Source: Parerythrobacter lutipelagi
GTDB lineage: Bacteria; Pseudomonadota; Alphaproteobacteria; Sphingomonadales; Sphingomonadaceae
Reading direction: 5' to 3'
DNA: 64,000 nucleotides
NCBI RefSeq assembly: GCF_005434975.1
Contig: NZ_SKCJ01000001.1
Span: forward strand, 1,188,001-1,252,000
The position numbers and the translations under genes were made by a program. The notes below the pieces were generated by a model. The model worked only from the letters and a program-made list of their open reading frames with translations, was not told the DNA's origin and did not search any database. Shown piece by piece: positions 53,355-61,826 of this stretch. Position 1 is the stretch's first letter. Every line of letters begins with the position of its first letter.

Positions 53355-53370
53355 TGTTTCACGTGAAACC
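53355..53370. promoter_or_regulatory. parS-like site 5 (mnmE-mnmG gap)
   Basis: TGTTTCACGTGAAACC: 15 of 16 bases match the consensus. It ends on the first base of the mnmE stop codon, 21 bases from site 4. Confidence 0.9.
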
Positions 53371-54644
53371 TATTTGCCGATGCAAAAGCGGCCAAACAAG
53401 GCATCGAGCATGTCTTCGGTAGAGGAGCGTCCAATCAGCGCATCGAGCGCGAGACGGGCTCTACGGAGATTTTCGCCGAGGATCAAAAGATCCTGCCCCG
53501 GATCGATTTCCGTCAGCGCAGCACGCAGCTCCGTCACGAAACCGCGCTGTCGCTCGTTCAATGAGAGCTCGCCAGGCTTAGGCATGGTTTGTCTCGCTCG
53601 TTCGACCAGAGACTGGCGCAATTCAGCCATACCGAGACCGGATACGGCAGAAACCGTATGCGTTGGCGATGTCTTGGTGGTCTCGTCCCCGATATCCGCC
53701 TTGGCCGCGATCTCCCACGCTCCCGCAGGCCCCTCTCCCTCTGGACCGAGCCACAGAACGCAATCGGCATTGGCCGCTTCGATCCGCGCGCGCTCAATCC
53801 CGATCGTTTCGATGCTGTCGCCTCCAGTCTCCCGCAGACCGGCCGTATCGACGAACACAAATGGTACACCCGAAATCGCGACGGGCCGTTCCAGAACGTC
53901 GCGTGTTGTGCCCGGGATTGGTGTTGCAATGGCAGCGTCGATCTCAATCAATGCATTGAAAAGCGTTGATTTTCCCACATTTGGTGGACCGGCGAGAACC
54001 ACGCGGTAGCCATCCCGCAAGCGCTCTGCGCGCGGACGATCAAGCCACATCGCAACTTCCTGGCTCAGCGCTTCGATCCCTTCCGAGAACGCGTCTGGCA
54101 GCCCTTCCACATCCTCCTCATCGGAAAAGTCGAGTGCGCTTTCCACTTCAGCAGAAAAGCCCAGCACCACCTCGCGCCATTTTTCGAATTGCCGCGACAA
54201 ACGTCCGCCAGCAATCGCCATCGCGTGACGGCGCTGCAGCTCGGTTTCCGCTTCGAGCAGGTCCGCCAGACCCTCTGCTTCCGACAGGTCGATCTTACCG
54301 TTGGCAAAAGCGCGCCGGGTAAACTCGCCCGGCTCAGCCATTCGCAGCCCGGCGATCGTACCAAGGGCTGCTTCGACTGCCTTTACAACGGCAGCTCCGC
54401 CATGGAGGAACAGTTCGGCTGTGTCCTCGCCCGTTGCGCTGTGCGGGCCGGGTAGCCACAGCACCATTGCCCTGTCGAGCAGCTCGCCCGAGGAATTCGA
54501 CAAGGACCTGAGCTTTGCTTCTCTCGGCGGCGTGCGCGAACCGGCCAAGGTATCAAGGGCGACGCCGGCCTCTGGTCCGCTGATGCGAACAACCGCAATA
54601 GCTGCCGGAGGCCGCCCGCTAGATAGAGCAAAGATCGTGTCCAT
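53370..54644 (-). CDS. mnmE: tRNA modification GTPase MnmE
   Basis: 424 residues. The N-terminal folate-binding domain has FALSSGRPPAAIAVVRISG and MAEPGEFTRRAFANGKIDLSEAEGLADL; the G domain has AGPPNVGKSTLFNAL, PIPGTTRDVLE and VDTAGLRE. The C-terminus is CIGK, the catalytic Cys motif. It works with MnmG. A DUF6489 gene stands 18 bases upstream, so it may be the first gene of this operon. Confidence 0.95.
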   Translation of the reverse strand: MDTIFALSSGRPPAAIAVVRISGPEAGVALDTLAGSRTPPREAKLRSLSNSSGELLDRAMVLWLPGPHSATGEDTAELFLHGGAAVVKAVEAALGTIAGLRMAEPGEFTRRAFANGKIDLSEAEGLADLLEAETELQRRHAMAIAGGRLSRQFEKWREVVLGFSAEVESALDFSDEEDVEGLPDAFSEGIEALSQEVAMWLDRPRAERLRDGYRVVLAGPPNVGKSTLFNALIEIDAAIATPIPGTTRDVLERPVAISGVPFVFVDTAGLRETGGDSIETIGIERARIEAANADCVLWLGPEGEGPAGAWEIAAKADIGDETTKTSPTHTVSAVSGLGMAELRQSLVERARQTMPKPGELSLNERQRGFVTELRAALTEIDPGQDLLILGENLRRARLALDALIGRSSTEDMLDALFGRFCIGK

Positions 54645-54662
54645 GGGGACGAACCGGCGTGC

Positions 54663-54932
54663 TCAGTCGTCCGACTTGGGCTTTGTCGGTTTTGCCGCAC
54701 CCATCCCGGCAGACGCAGCGCCTTCGACGAAATTCTGGAACAGCTTCATGCCGATCTGTCCCATGGGGGCAAGCTGCTTGGCGTATTGCTGCAGCTGGTC
54801 CGGGTTCGATACGCCTTTCATCGCCTTGGTGATCGTATCGACATAGACTGCGTTTGCCTTGTCCACGTCGGGCAAACCCATGAAGGTCCGGGCCTCTTCG
54901 GGCGTACAATCGATTTCAATCTGGACCTTCAT
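54663..54932 (-). CDS. DUF6489 family small protein
   Basis: 89 residues, beginning VQIEIDCTPEEARTFMGLPDV, the conserved opening of this small sphingomonad-type family. A central helical part (NPDQLQQYAKQLAPMGQIGMKLFQNFV) is followed by a flexible basic tail (KPTKPKSDD). Function unknown. It is first in the run DUF6489-mnmE-mnmG-rsmG-parA-parB. Confidence 0.75.
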   Translation of the reverse strand: MKVQIEIDCTPEEARTFMGLPDVDKANAVYVDTITKAMKGVSNPDQLQQYAKQLAPMGQIGMKLFQNFVEGAASAGMGAAKPTKPKSDD

Positions 54933-55045
54933 CGCGTTTTCTCCGTTATGACACTAGACTGATTACAATCTGGGTTTGTCATGATCGTCTCACAAGCGAT
55001 AAGTCGAATCCGGTAAAAACCCAAATCAAACCGACAGGAGCGGAT

Positions 55046-55744
55046 ATGAGTGAGACGGTGACCATACAGGGTCTCGATGGCGATGAAACGTTCACAGCCT
55101 ATTTTGCCAAGCCCGCGGGTACCCCGAAGGCCGCCATTATCGTCATTCAGGAGATATTCGGCGTGAATGCCGGCATCCGGCGCAAATGCGACAAATGGGC
55201 TGAAGAAGGCTACGTCGCAGTCGCCCCCGACCTGTTTTTCCGGATGGAGCCGAATTTGCAGCTTGATCCGGACATAGAGCCGCAATTCAACCAAGCGCTC
55301 GAGCTGTTTGGCAAATATGATCCCGACAACGGCGTTCGCGATATTGAAGCCACCATTCGCTGGATCCGCGAAAAGGCAGGCGTCAAAAAGGTTGGTTGCG
55401 TCGGCTACTGCCTCGGCGGAAAGCTCGCTTACATGACTGCCGCCCGGACCGATATCGATGCTTCTGTAGGATATTACGGCGTGATGATCGACCAAATGCT
55501 TAATGAATCCAAGGCCATCGCCAACCCGCTGTTGCTGCACATTCCCACTGAAGACCATTTCGTCGACAAGGCTGCGCAAAAAGCCATGCATGACGGGCTC
55601 GATAACCACGACAGGGTGACGCTGTACGATTACGAAGGTCTCGATCACGGCTTCGCGACCGAACATGGCAAGCGCCGTGACGAGGACGGCGCGCAACTGG
55701 CCGACCGCCGAACCTGGGAATTCTTTGCCCAGCACCTCGGCTGA
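55046..55744 (+). CDS. dienelactone hydrolase family protein
   Basis: 232 residues, alpha/beta-hydrolase. GYCLGGKLAYM gives the catalytic Cys of the family, IPTEDHFVD the Asp region and DHGFA the His. Dienelactone hydrolases open lactones in aromatic degradation, but many genomic copies have other substrates. Divergent from DUF6489; the FMN-protein gene starts three bases after its stop. Confidence 0.88.
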   Translation: MSETVTIQGLDGDETFTAYFAKPAGTPKAAIIVIQEIFGVNAGIRRKCDKWAEEGYVAVAPDLFFRMEPNLQLDPDIEPQFNQALELFGKYDPDNGVRDIEATIRWIREKAGVKKVGCVGYCLGGKLAYMTAARTDIDASVGYYGVMIDQMLNESKAIANPLLLHIPTEDHFVDKAAQKAMHDGLDNHDRVTLYDYEGLDHGFATEHGKRRDEDGAQLADRRTWEFFAQHLG

Positions 55745-55747
55745 TCC

Positions 55748-57334
55748 TTGGTGACTTCCTTTCGCATTGTGATCCCGGCGCTGTTGCTGGCTCTGACGCT
55801 AGCGGCGAGCGTGTGGGCTCCGATGCGGTGGGGGCTGGTTTTGCTCCTGCCGCTTGCGCTGATCGCTCTGTGGGATTTCTTTCAGCACAAGCATACGCTT
55901 CGGCGAAACTATCCATTGATCGCGCGTATTCGCTGGATAATGGAAGATCTTCGCCCGTTCGCTCAAGCCTACATTGTCGAAGACGATCTCGACGGTCGGC
56001 CATTCAGCCATCAGGCTCGCGCGCTGGTCTATGCCCGGGCCAAGGGGCAGCTCGATTCCCATCCGATGGGCACCGAGCTCGATGTCTATTCAGACGAATA
56101 CGAATGGCTCGGTCATTCGATCAAGCCCAACGAATCCGCGCCCGAGCAATGGCGGGTGGATATCGGCAGCGGGGATAGTTCACAGCCCTATTCCTCTTCT
56201 CTGCTCAACATTTCTGCGATGAGCTTCGGCTCCCTCTCGGCCCGGGCGATCGAAGCGCTAAACTACGGGGCCAGCATCGGAGACTTTGCACACAACACCG
56301 GCGAAGGCGGGATCAGCCGGTATCACCGTAGCCATGGTGGTGATCTGATCTGGGAAATCGGTAGCGGCTATTTCGGGTGCCGGACGAAAAATGGCGGATT
56401 CGACTCAGGCGAGTTCGCAGAACGTGCGCAAGACGATCAGGTGAAAATGGTAGAGATCAAGCTCAGCCAGGGCGCGAAGCCTGGCCATGGCGGGGTCCTG
56501 CCAGGATCGAAAGTCACCGCAGAGATCGCTGAAGCGCGCGACGTAGAGGTGGGCGAAGACTGCCTTTCACCGGCCGCGCACTCGACTTTTTCAAATCCCA
56601 TCGAAATGCTTGAGTGGCTTGCGGAATTGCGCGGGCTTTGTGGTGGGAAGCCGGTTGGCATCAAGCTATGCGTAGGCCAGCCGCACGAAGTGTTCGCGAT
56701 TGCCAAGGCCATCCTCGAAACCGGCATAGCTCCCGATTTCATCACGGTAGATGGGGCGGAAGGCGGCACTGGCGCAGCACCGTTAGAGCTATCCAACAGC
56801 GTTGGAATGCCCTTGCGCGAAGGACTGGTCTTCGTGCGCAATGCCTTGGTCGGCACAGGGTTGAAATCTCGCGTCAAGATGGCTGCGTCGGGCAAACTTC
56901 ATTCAGGCGCGCAAATGGCCAAGGCTTTCGCCATGGGGGCAGACTGGTGCAATGCCGCGCGCCCTTTCATGTTCTCGCTCGGCTGTGTCCAGTCGATGCA
57001 ATGCCATACAGGTAATTGTCCAACCGGCGTCGCCACACAGGAGAAATGGCGCCAGGCCGGGCTGGTGGTCGAAGACAAGGGCCCGCGTGTGGCGCGATTC
57101 CACAAGCAAACACTGCATTCTTTGCGCGAAATTGTCGTCGCCATGGGGCTCGACAATCCGTGGCAGATAAGACCAATGGACATGCGCGAACGGATCAACG
57201 GTGCCCGCTCCGATCCGATCGACAAGATCTATCCGTTTCTCGAAGACGGCGCACTCCTCGCCGATCCTGATTCAACCGCATTTATCCGTCATTGGCGGGC
57301 CGCGCAGGCGAATTCCTTCGCCCGCGCAAGCTGA
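55748..57334 (+). CDS. membrane-anchored FMN-binding glutamate synthase-domain protein
   Basis: 528 residues. Two N-terminal hydrophobic helices (FRIVIPALLLALTLAA, GLVLLLPLALIALWDF) precede a glutamate-synthase central-domain barrel: ISAMSFGSLSARAIEALNYGA, NTGEGGIS and GAKPGHGG bind FMN, and GCVQSMQCHTGNCPTG holds the three Cys of a 3Fe-4S cluster. The amidotransferase domain and a GltD partner are absent. The group is of unknown biochemical role. The start is TTG at 55748 (or GTG at 55751), three bases after the hydrolase stop. Confidence 0.85.
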   Translation: MVTSFRIVIPALLLALTLAASVWAPMRWGLVLLLPLALIALWDFFQHKHTLRRNYPLIARIRWIMEDLRPFAQAYIVEDDLDGRPFSHQARALVYARAKGQLDSHPMGTELDVYSDEYEWLGHSIKPNESAPEQWRVDIGSGDSSQPYSSSLLNISAMSFGSLSARAIEALNYGASIGDFAHNTGEGGISRYHRSHGGDLIWEIGSGYFGCRTKNGGFDSGEFAERAQDDQVKMVEIKLSQGAKPGHGGVLPGSKVTAEIAEARDVEVGEDCLSPAAHSTFSNPIEMLEWLAELRGLCGGKPVGIKLCVGQPHEVFAIAKAILETGIAPDFITVDGAEGGTGAAPLELSNSVGMPLREGLVFVRNALVGTGLKSRVKMAASGKLHSGAQMAKAFAMGADWCNAARPFMFSLGCVQSMQCHTGNCPTGVATQEKWRQAGLVVEDKGPRVARFHKQTLHSLREIVVAMGLDNPWQIRPMDMRERINGARSDPIDKIYPFLEDGALLADPDSTAFIRHWRAAQANSFARAS

Positions 57335-57457
57335 CTACTCGCAATCAGCGTCTGCGGGGGGAAAGTAGGGTCGGCCCTGCGGATTGACCGGCACACCGAG
57401 CGCTGCAAGCGGCGCCGCAAGCAAAACATATGCTGGCGAGACGCCCAGTGCGGGCGA

Positions 57458-57847
57458 TCAGTTCAAAGCTGCAAAATTCAGGATCAGTTCGCGGATCTTC
57501 TCATCGAGGCCGTCAGGAAGCTCCTGCTCGAGCGAAGATCTCCTCTGGTCTACATCCTCGGCAAGTTTAACATGGCGCATCAGCCAATCCGGGCACACAC
57601 GCTCTTCGATGGCGATATCGGCCAGGCGAGAGACACCTGTGTGCCTCGTGTCACTGCCTATTTTGCGCATGACATGAAACAGATCGGCTGCCTCGCCTTC
57701 CAGCAACTGCATGAAATTGCGCCCGTTATACAACAGCAGGCCGGTCACGTTGCGTTGCTTGTTGTTGTGCTCGCATGCTTCGAGGATTGCCGCAACTGCA
57801 TCGTCGTCCAAACCGCTTGCCGTGCTGATATAAAGATACTGGCGCAT
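57458..57847 (-). CDS. BLUF-domain blue-light sensor
   Basis: 129 residues, a short BLUF protein. RQYLYISTASG carries the flavin-side Tyr, EHNNKQRNVTGLLLYNGRNFMQLLEG holds the Asn and Gln that form the light-switch hydrogen-bond network. The C-terminal 40 residues are the usual helical cap. There is no linked output domain, so it must act through a partner protein. Neighbours give no clue to the partner. Confidence 0.9.
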   Translation of the reverse strand: MRQYLYISTASGLDDDAVAAILEACEHNNKQRNVTGLLLYNGRNFMQLLEGEAADLFHVMRKIGSDTRHTGVSRLADIAIEERVCPDWLMRHVKLAEDVDQRRSSLEQELPDGLDEKIRELILNFAALN

Positions 57848-58035
57848 GGCAAACCGAATAGCGGACCAATCAAGAAAGGCAATAGACCGTTCTACCCTTT
57901 AGTTACAGAGGGTTGAGTGCAACAAGTTGATTTGAAAGCAGATACGGGGGAACCGTTGACACAATGCCCGTGCTGGACAATTCACCGTGTGTGATGGCAC
58001 GCTCGCAGCAATGTGAAACGGGAGAGACGCAGACA

Positions 58036-58434
58036 ATGAGCGCGTTGAAAGGGCTGCAGAAGTGGCACACGATTGTAGAGAGTGGGAGTGATCCGCTGCA
58101 GCTCGCAGCGATCATTCGAGAGGACGCAGTGTTTCACTCGCCGGTCGTCCATTCGCCGCAAGAAGGCCGCGCGCTGGTTGTCGCTTATCTTTCTGCTGCC
58201 GGACAGACGCTGGGCAACAACAGCTTCGCCTACGTCCGCGAGGTGGTCGATGGAAACAATGCGTTGCTGGAATTCACGACGGAGATGGATGGTATCCACG
58301 TCAACGGGATCGACCTGATCCAGTTCGATGATGACGGCATGATTGCCGATTTCAAGGTCATGGTCCGCCCGCTCAAGGCCGTGAACAAGGTGTGGGAAAT
58401 GATGGCGGCGCAGCTCGAGAGATCAGAGGACTGA
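58036..58434 (+). CDS. NTF2-like / SnoaL-fold protein
   Basis: 132 residues from the ATG at 58036. LQKWHTIVESGSDPLQLAAIIREDAVFHSPVVHSPQEGRALVVAYL is the start of an NTF2-like cone fold. The group includes polyketide cyclases and many proteins of unknown ligand. It stands alone opposite the BLUF gene. I assign no function. Confidence 0.8.
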   Translation: MSALKGLQKWHTIVESGSDPLQLAAIIREDAVFHSPVVHSPQEGRALVVAYLSAAGQTLGNNSFAYVREVVDGNNALLEFTTEMDGIHVNGIDLIQFDDDGMIADFKVMVRPLKAVNKVWEMMAAQLERSED

Positions 58435-58447
58435 AGCCCTATCGGCC

Positions 58448-58537
58448 GGTTCCGGCGTCCCATGGATGATAGCGAGCAGAGCGAATCCATCGCGCCGCAA
58501 TCCGCTCGATCCCATTCGTTACCGGACGCCAGGAACC
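58448..58537. repeat. long inverted repeat in the gap between the NTF2-like gene and rho
   Basis: GGTTCCGGCGTCC (58448-58460) pairs with GGACGCC-A-GGAACC (58524-58537): 13 bp with one bulged A, enclosing 63 bases that contain a second pair, ATGGAT/ATCCAT. It fills most of the 122-bp gap between two converging genes. No T-run is seen, so it does not look like a simple terminator. Confidence 0.5.
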
Positions 58538-58556
58538 TTAGCCCTCTGCGGCATCC

Positions 58557-59822
58557 TTACTGGTTCATGGTGTCGAAGAAGTCTTCGTTGGTCTTCGAAT
58601 CCTTCATCTTGTCGAGCAGGAACTCCATCGCGTCGATCGTGCCCATCTGCATGAGAATCCGGCGCAGGACCCACATTTTCGAGAGCTTGTCCTTTTCGAC
58701 CAGCAATTCTTCCTTGCGGGTGCCGGACTTGCCGACGTCGAGTGCCGGGAAAATGCGCTTGTCGGCAACCTTGCGATCGAGAACGATTTCGCTGTTACCC
58801 GTACCCTTGAATTCCTCGAAGATCACCTCGTCCATCCGGCTGCCGGTGTCGATCAGTGCGGTCGCGATGATCGACAGCGAACCGCCTTCCTCGATATTAC
58901 GCGCTGCACCAAAGAAGCGCTTCGGACGCTGCAATGCGTTGGCGTCGACACCGCCGGTCAGCACCTTGCCGCTGCTCGGCACCACCGTGTTGTAAGCACG
59001 GCCAAGACGGGTGATCGAGTCGAGCAGGATCACCACGTCGCGCTTGTGTTCGACGAGGCGTTTGGCCTTCTCGATGACCATCTCCGCGACCTGAACGTGG
59101 CGCGTCGCGGGTTCGTCGAAAGTCGAGGAAATGACCTCGCCTTTCACGCTGCGCTGCATGTCGGTCACTTCTTCCGGACGTTCGTCGACCAGCAGCACCA
59201 GCAGGAATACCTCGGGGTGATTGTCCGTGATTGCCTTGGCGATATTCTGCAACAGAACCGTCTTACCGGTACGCGGCGGAGCGACAATCAACGCGCGCTG
59301 ACCCTTGCCCTGCGGCGAAATGATATCGATCACTCGGGCCGACTTGTCCTTCACCGTCGGGTCGAGCGTATCGAGCGACAGCTTCTCTTCCGGATATAGC
59401 GGGGTCAGGTTGTCGAAATTGGTCCGCAGGCGAACCTGCTCGGGATCTTCGAAATTGACGCTGGAAAGACTGGTCAGCGCGAAATAGCGCTCACCTTCCC
59501 TTGGCGCGCGGATTTCACCTTCGACCGTATCACCGGTGCGCAGACCCCATTTGCGGACCTGATTGGGCGAAACATAAATATCGTCGGGACCGGCGAGGTA
59601 ATTCGCCTCGGGGCTACGCAGAAAACCGAAGCCGTCCTGCAGCACTTCGATCGTGCCGATCCCCATGATTTTTTCATCATATTCTTCGTCTTCGGCAAGT
59701 TCGCGCAAGATGCAGAACATCAGGTCCTGTCGGCGCATGGTCGAAGCGCCTTCAACGCCAAGTTCTTCGGCCATGCTGACAAGCGCGGCCGGGGTTTTTT
59801 CTTTGAGTTCTTTGAGATGCAT
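58557..59822 (-). CDS. rho: transcription termination factor Rho
   Basis: 421 residues. The N-terminal cold-shock-like fold has [31 protein letters not shown]; the ATPase core has [19 protein letters not shown] (Walker A), [10 protein letters not shown] and the Q/R loops. It terminates Rho-dependent transcripts. It follows hemJ with a 164-bp gap, probably with its own promoter. Confidence 0.95.
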   Translation of the reverse strand: MHLKELKEKTPAALVSMAEELGVEGASTMRRQDLMFCILRELAEDEEYDEKIMGIGTIEVLQDGFGFLRSPEANYLAGPDDIYVSPNQVRKWGLRTGDTVEGEIRAPREGERYFALTSLSSVNFEDPEQVRLRTNFDNLTPLYPEEKLSLDTLDPTVKDKSARVIDIISPQGKGQRALIVAPPRTGKTVLLQNIAKAITDNHPEVFLLVLLVDERPEEVTDMQRSVKGEVISSTFDEPATRHVQVAEMVIEKAKRLVEHKRDVVILLDSITRLGRAYNTVVPSSGKVLTGGVDANALQRPKRFFGAARNIEEGGSLSIIATALIDTGSRMDEVIFEEFKGTGNSEIVLDRKVADKRIFPALDVGKSGTRKEELLVEKDKLSKMWVLRRILMQMGTIDAMEFLLDKMKDSKTNEDFFDTMNQ

Positions 59823-59986
59823 AGTCTGTATCCAGAAATGGAGTGGCCGGCAGGTCAGTATGGGCTTGGAGAAAGCAGACCCGTTCCGCAGAGTCGGAAC
59901 TTTAGCCGGTAGATGGGGCTCAGATACGCCTGCGCCCGCGGCCCGTCAATCGAGCAAACGCCGTCGGCGCTACGATTGTCGCGCGG

Positions 59987-60445
59987 TCAGAACGGCTTGA
60001 CGATGACCAGAACAACGATGACCGCGGCAGCCAGGCCCGGCACCTCGTTGAGCAAGCGCAAAGTCTTGCCTTCGAGGGCGCGTTCCCCCCGCGCAAGCTT
60101 CTTCGCATAGGCGGCCATCCAGCCATGATAGCCCGAAAGCAGAATCACCATCAGCAGTTTCGCGTGCAGCCAGCCTTCCTGCAGGATCGGCCGCCCGATG
60201 TGATAGCTGACAACGATCATCAACAAACCGAACAGCCATACCGTGATCATCGACGGCGTCAGAATGATCTTGAGCAGGCGTTTTTCACGCTCCACCCAGG
60301 CACTGTCTTCTGCCGAGCCCGCCTCAGATTCCTGATGGTACACGAAGAAGCGCGGGAGCATGAACAGGCCAGCCATCCAGAAGATCACGAAGATCACATG
60401 ACCGGCGAGGATCCATCCATAGATGTTTGACAGTACGTCGAGCAT
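59987..60445 (-). CDS. hemJ: protoporphyrinogen oxidase HemJ
   Basis: 152 residues from the ATG at 60445; the longer open frame upstream lies inside hemE. Four membrane helices; NIYGWILAGHVIFVIFWMAGLFMLPRFFVYH is the conserved start with the His. HemJ converts protoporphyrinogen IX to protoporphyrin IX and replaces HemG/HemY in alphaproteobacteria. It is 31 bases after hemE, so the two haem steps are co-expressed. Confidence 0.92.
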   Translation of the reverse strand: MLDVLSNIYGWILAGHVIFVIFWMAGLFMLPRFFVYHQESEAGSAEDSAWVEREKRLLKIILTPSMITVWLFGLLMIVVSYHIGRPILQEGWLHAKLLMVILLSGYHGWMAAYAKKLARGERALEGKTLRLLNEVPGLAAAVIVVLVIVKPF

Positions 60446-60476
60446 GAGTGCGAGATAGGCGTTCGGAACGTCCGCG

Positions 60477-61502
60477 TCACCCCCTCCAGCCGCGCACCTG
60501 TGCGACAAGCTTTTCAACATGTTCGATCGGAGTGAACTGGCCGATCCCGTGGCCCAGATTGAACACATGCGGCCGATCGGCAAACGCCTCGAGGATATAG
60601 TCGATCCTCGACCCCAGCGCATCGCCTCCTGCGAGCAGCAGCAGCGGATCGAGATTGCCCTGCACCGGCATGCCGGCAGGCAGCTCCTGCGCAGCCCATG
60701 CAGGATCGACTGTCTCGTCAACGCCGACCGCATCGACACCGGTCTCGCGCGCATAGGCGGGCAGTTTCGCGCCCGAGCCCTTGGGAAAGCCGATCACGGG
60801 AATACCTGGCCGGGCCGCGTGCAATCGCGCCGTGATCCGCGCATTGGGGGCGATCACCCATTGTTCGAACTGATCGGGTGCGAGACTACCCGCCCAGCTG
60901 TCGAACAGTTGCACCGCTTCGACCCCGGCATCGATCTGGCCAATCAAATAATCTATCGTCGCGATCTCGATCGCTTCGACCAGTGAAGCAAAGGCCGCCG
61001 GATCACGGTAGGCCAGTTCGCGGGTGTCTGCCTGGTCCTTCGATCCCTGCCCGGCAACCATATAGGTCGCGACGGTCCACGGGCTCCCGGCAAAGCCAAG
61101 CATGGTCTTGTCCTTGTCCAGCGCAGCACGTGTGAGACGGACAGTTTCATACACCGGGTCAAGCCGCGCTTTGGCCGTTTCCAGCGCTTTCCATGCGCCA
61201 TCCACCAGAGGCGGAGCAAGTCGCGGACCTTCGCCCGCTTCGAACCACAGGTCTTGTCCCATGGCGTGCGGGATGACGAGGATGTCGGAAAACAAGATCG
61301 CGCCGTCGAAACCAAATCGCCGGATCGGCTGGAGTGTCACCTCCGACGCCGATGGGCTGTCATATGCCAGCTCGAGAAAGCCGCCTTTCTGTGCACGAAG
61401 TTCGCGATATTCGGGCAGATAGCGGCCCGCTTGGCGCATCAGCCAGATCGGCACTCGATCGCCGCGTTTTCCGCGCAAGGTTTCAAGGAGAATACCGCCC
61501 AT
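60477..61502 (-). CDS. hemE: uroporphyrinogen decarboxylase
   Basis: 341 residues. PIWLMRQAGRYLPEYRELR and GFAGSPWTVATYM are the two family signatures. It removes four carboxyls from uroporphyrinogen III. It borders the probable origin of replication, as hemE does in Caulobacter; its promoter must lie in that 324-bp gap, in or near the AT-rich tract. Confidence 0.95.
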   Translation of the reverse strand: MGGILLETLRGKRGDRVPIWLMRQAGRYLPEYRELRAQKGGFLELAYDSPSASEVTLQPIRRFGFDGAILFSDILVIPHAMGQDLWFEAGEGPRLAPPLVDGAWKALETAKARLDPVYETVRLTRAALDKDKTMLGFAGSPWTVATYMVAGQGSKDQADTRELAYRDPAAFASLVEAIEIATIDYLIGQIDAGVEAVQLFDSWAGSLAPDQFEQWVIAPNARITARLHAARPGIPVIGFPKGSGAKLPAYARETGVDAVGVDETVDPAWAAQELPAGMPVQGNLDPLLLLAGGDALGSRIDYILEAFADRPHVFNLGHGIGQFTPIEHVEKLVAQVRGWRG

Positions 61503-61512
61503 CGGGTCGTCC

Positions 61513-61539
61513 TAACAAAATAATTGAATTTTATAATAA
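61513..61539. promoter_or_regulatory. AT-rich tract, possible DNA unwinding element and hemE promoter
   Basis: 25 of 27 bases are A or T in otherwise GC-rich DNA, starting 11 bases from the hemE start codon. On the minus strand it contains TATTAT and TATAAA strings that could serve as a hemE -10. Confidence 0.6.
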
Positions 61540-61793
61540 GGTAGATGGAGTCTGTTGGCCCTGTGGATTTCGGGGACAAGCGCGCCCTGCCCGATTTCTC
61601 CCGATTTGAACAGTGGCTGATGACCAGCCGACTCTGCACAAACAGTGAGTCAAACGAGAGTTTTCCTCACTATCACCAGCCTGTCCAAAACAGCTCCGTC
61701 CTGTCCACAAACTGGCTGTTCGCGGACTCGTAGCGGGCATGGAATTGACCTTGAAACTTGTCGTCAGTCTTGTGCCATGGTTTATGCCGGTCA

Positions 61794-61802
61794 TTGTCCA
61801 CA
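61794..61802 (+). promoter_or_regulatory. DnaA box (best match)
   Basis: TTGTCCACA differs from the consensus TTATCCACA at one base. It lies 24 bases before the ppsR start. A weaker copy, CTGTCCACA, is at 61701 in the same orientation. Confidence 0.6.
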
Positions 61803-61826
61803 GCCCGCATTGCGATCCACCCCAGA

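Larger units (their letters stand above)
61503..61826. other. probable chromosomal replication origin (oriC)
   Basis: 324 bp without a gene, between divergent hemE and ppsR, the same neighbours as the Caulobacter origin. It holds a 27-base tract with 25 A/T (61513-61539), suited to DNA unwinding; DnaA-box-like 9-mers TTGTCCACA (61794), CTGTCCACA (61701), CTGTCCAAA (61681), CTCTGCACA (61632) and, reversed, TGTGGATTT (61562); and four GANTC sites between 61548 and 61729. The boxes are degenerate from TTATCCACA. ParA/ParB and five parS-like sites lie 8-12 kb away, as expected near an origin. Function is inferred. Confidence 0.75.

Noticed and set aside
57335-57457. About 40 in-frame codons directly after the BLUF stop, reading like LLAAPLAALGVPVNPQG
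   Set aside because: No start codon with a ribosome-binding site and no known match; it could be readthrough or a relic of another gene, but the case is too weak to annotate.
57949-57973. GGAAC followed by CGTG, resembling an EcfG general-stress promoter before the NTF2-like gene
   Set aside because: Spacing of 15 bases and the last base differ from GGAAC-N16/17-CGTT.
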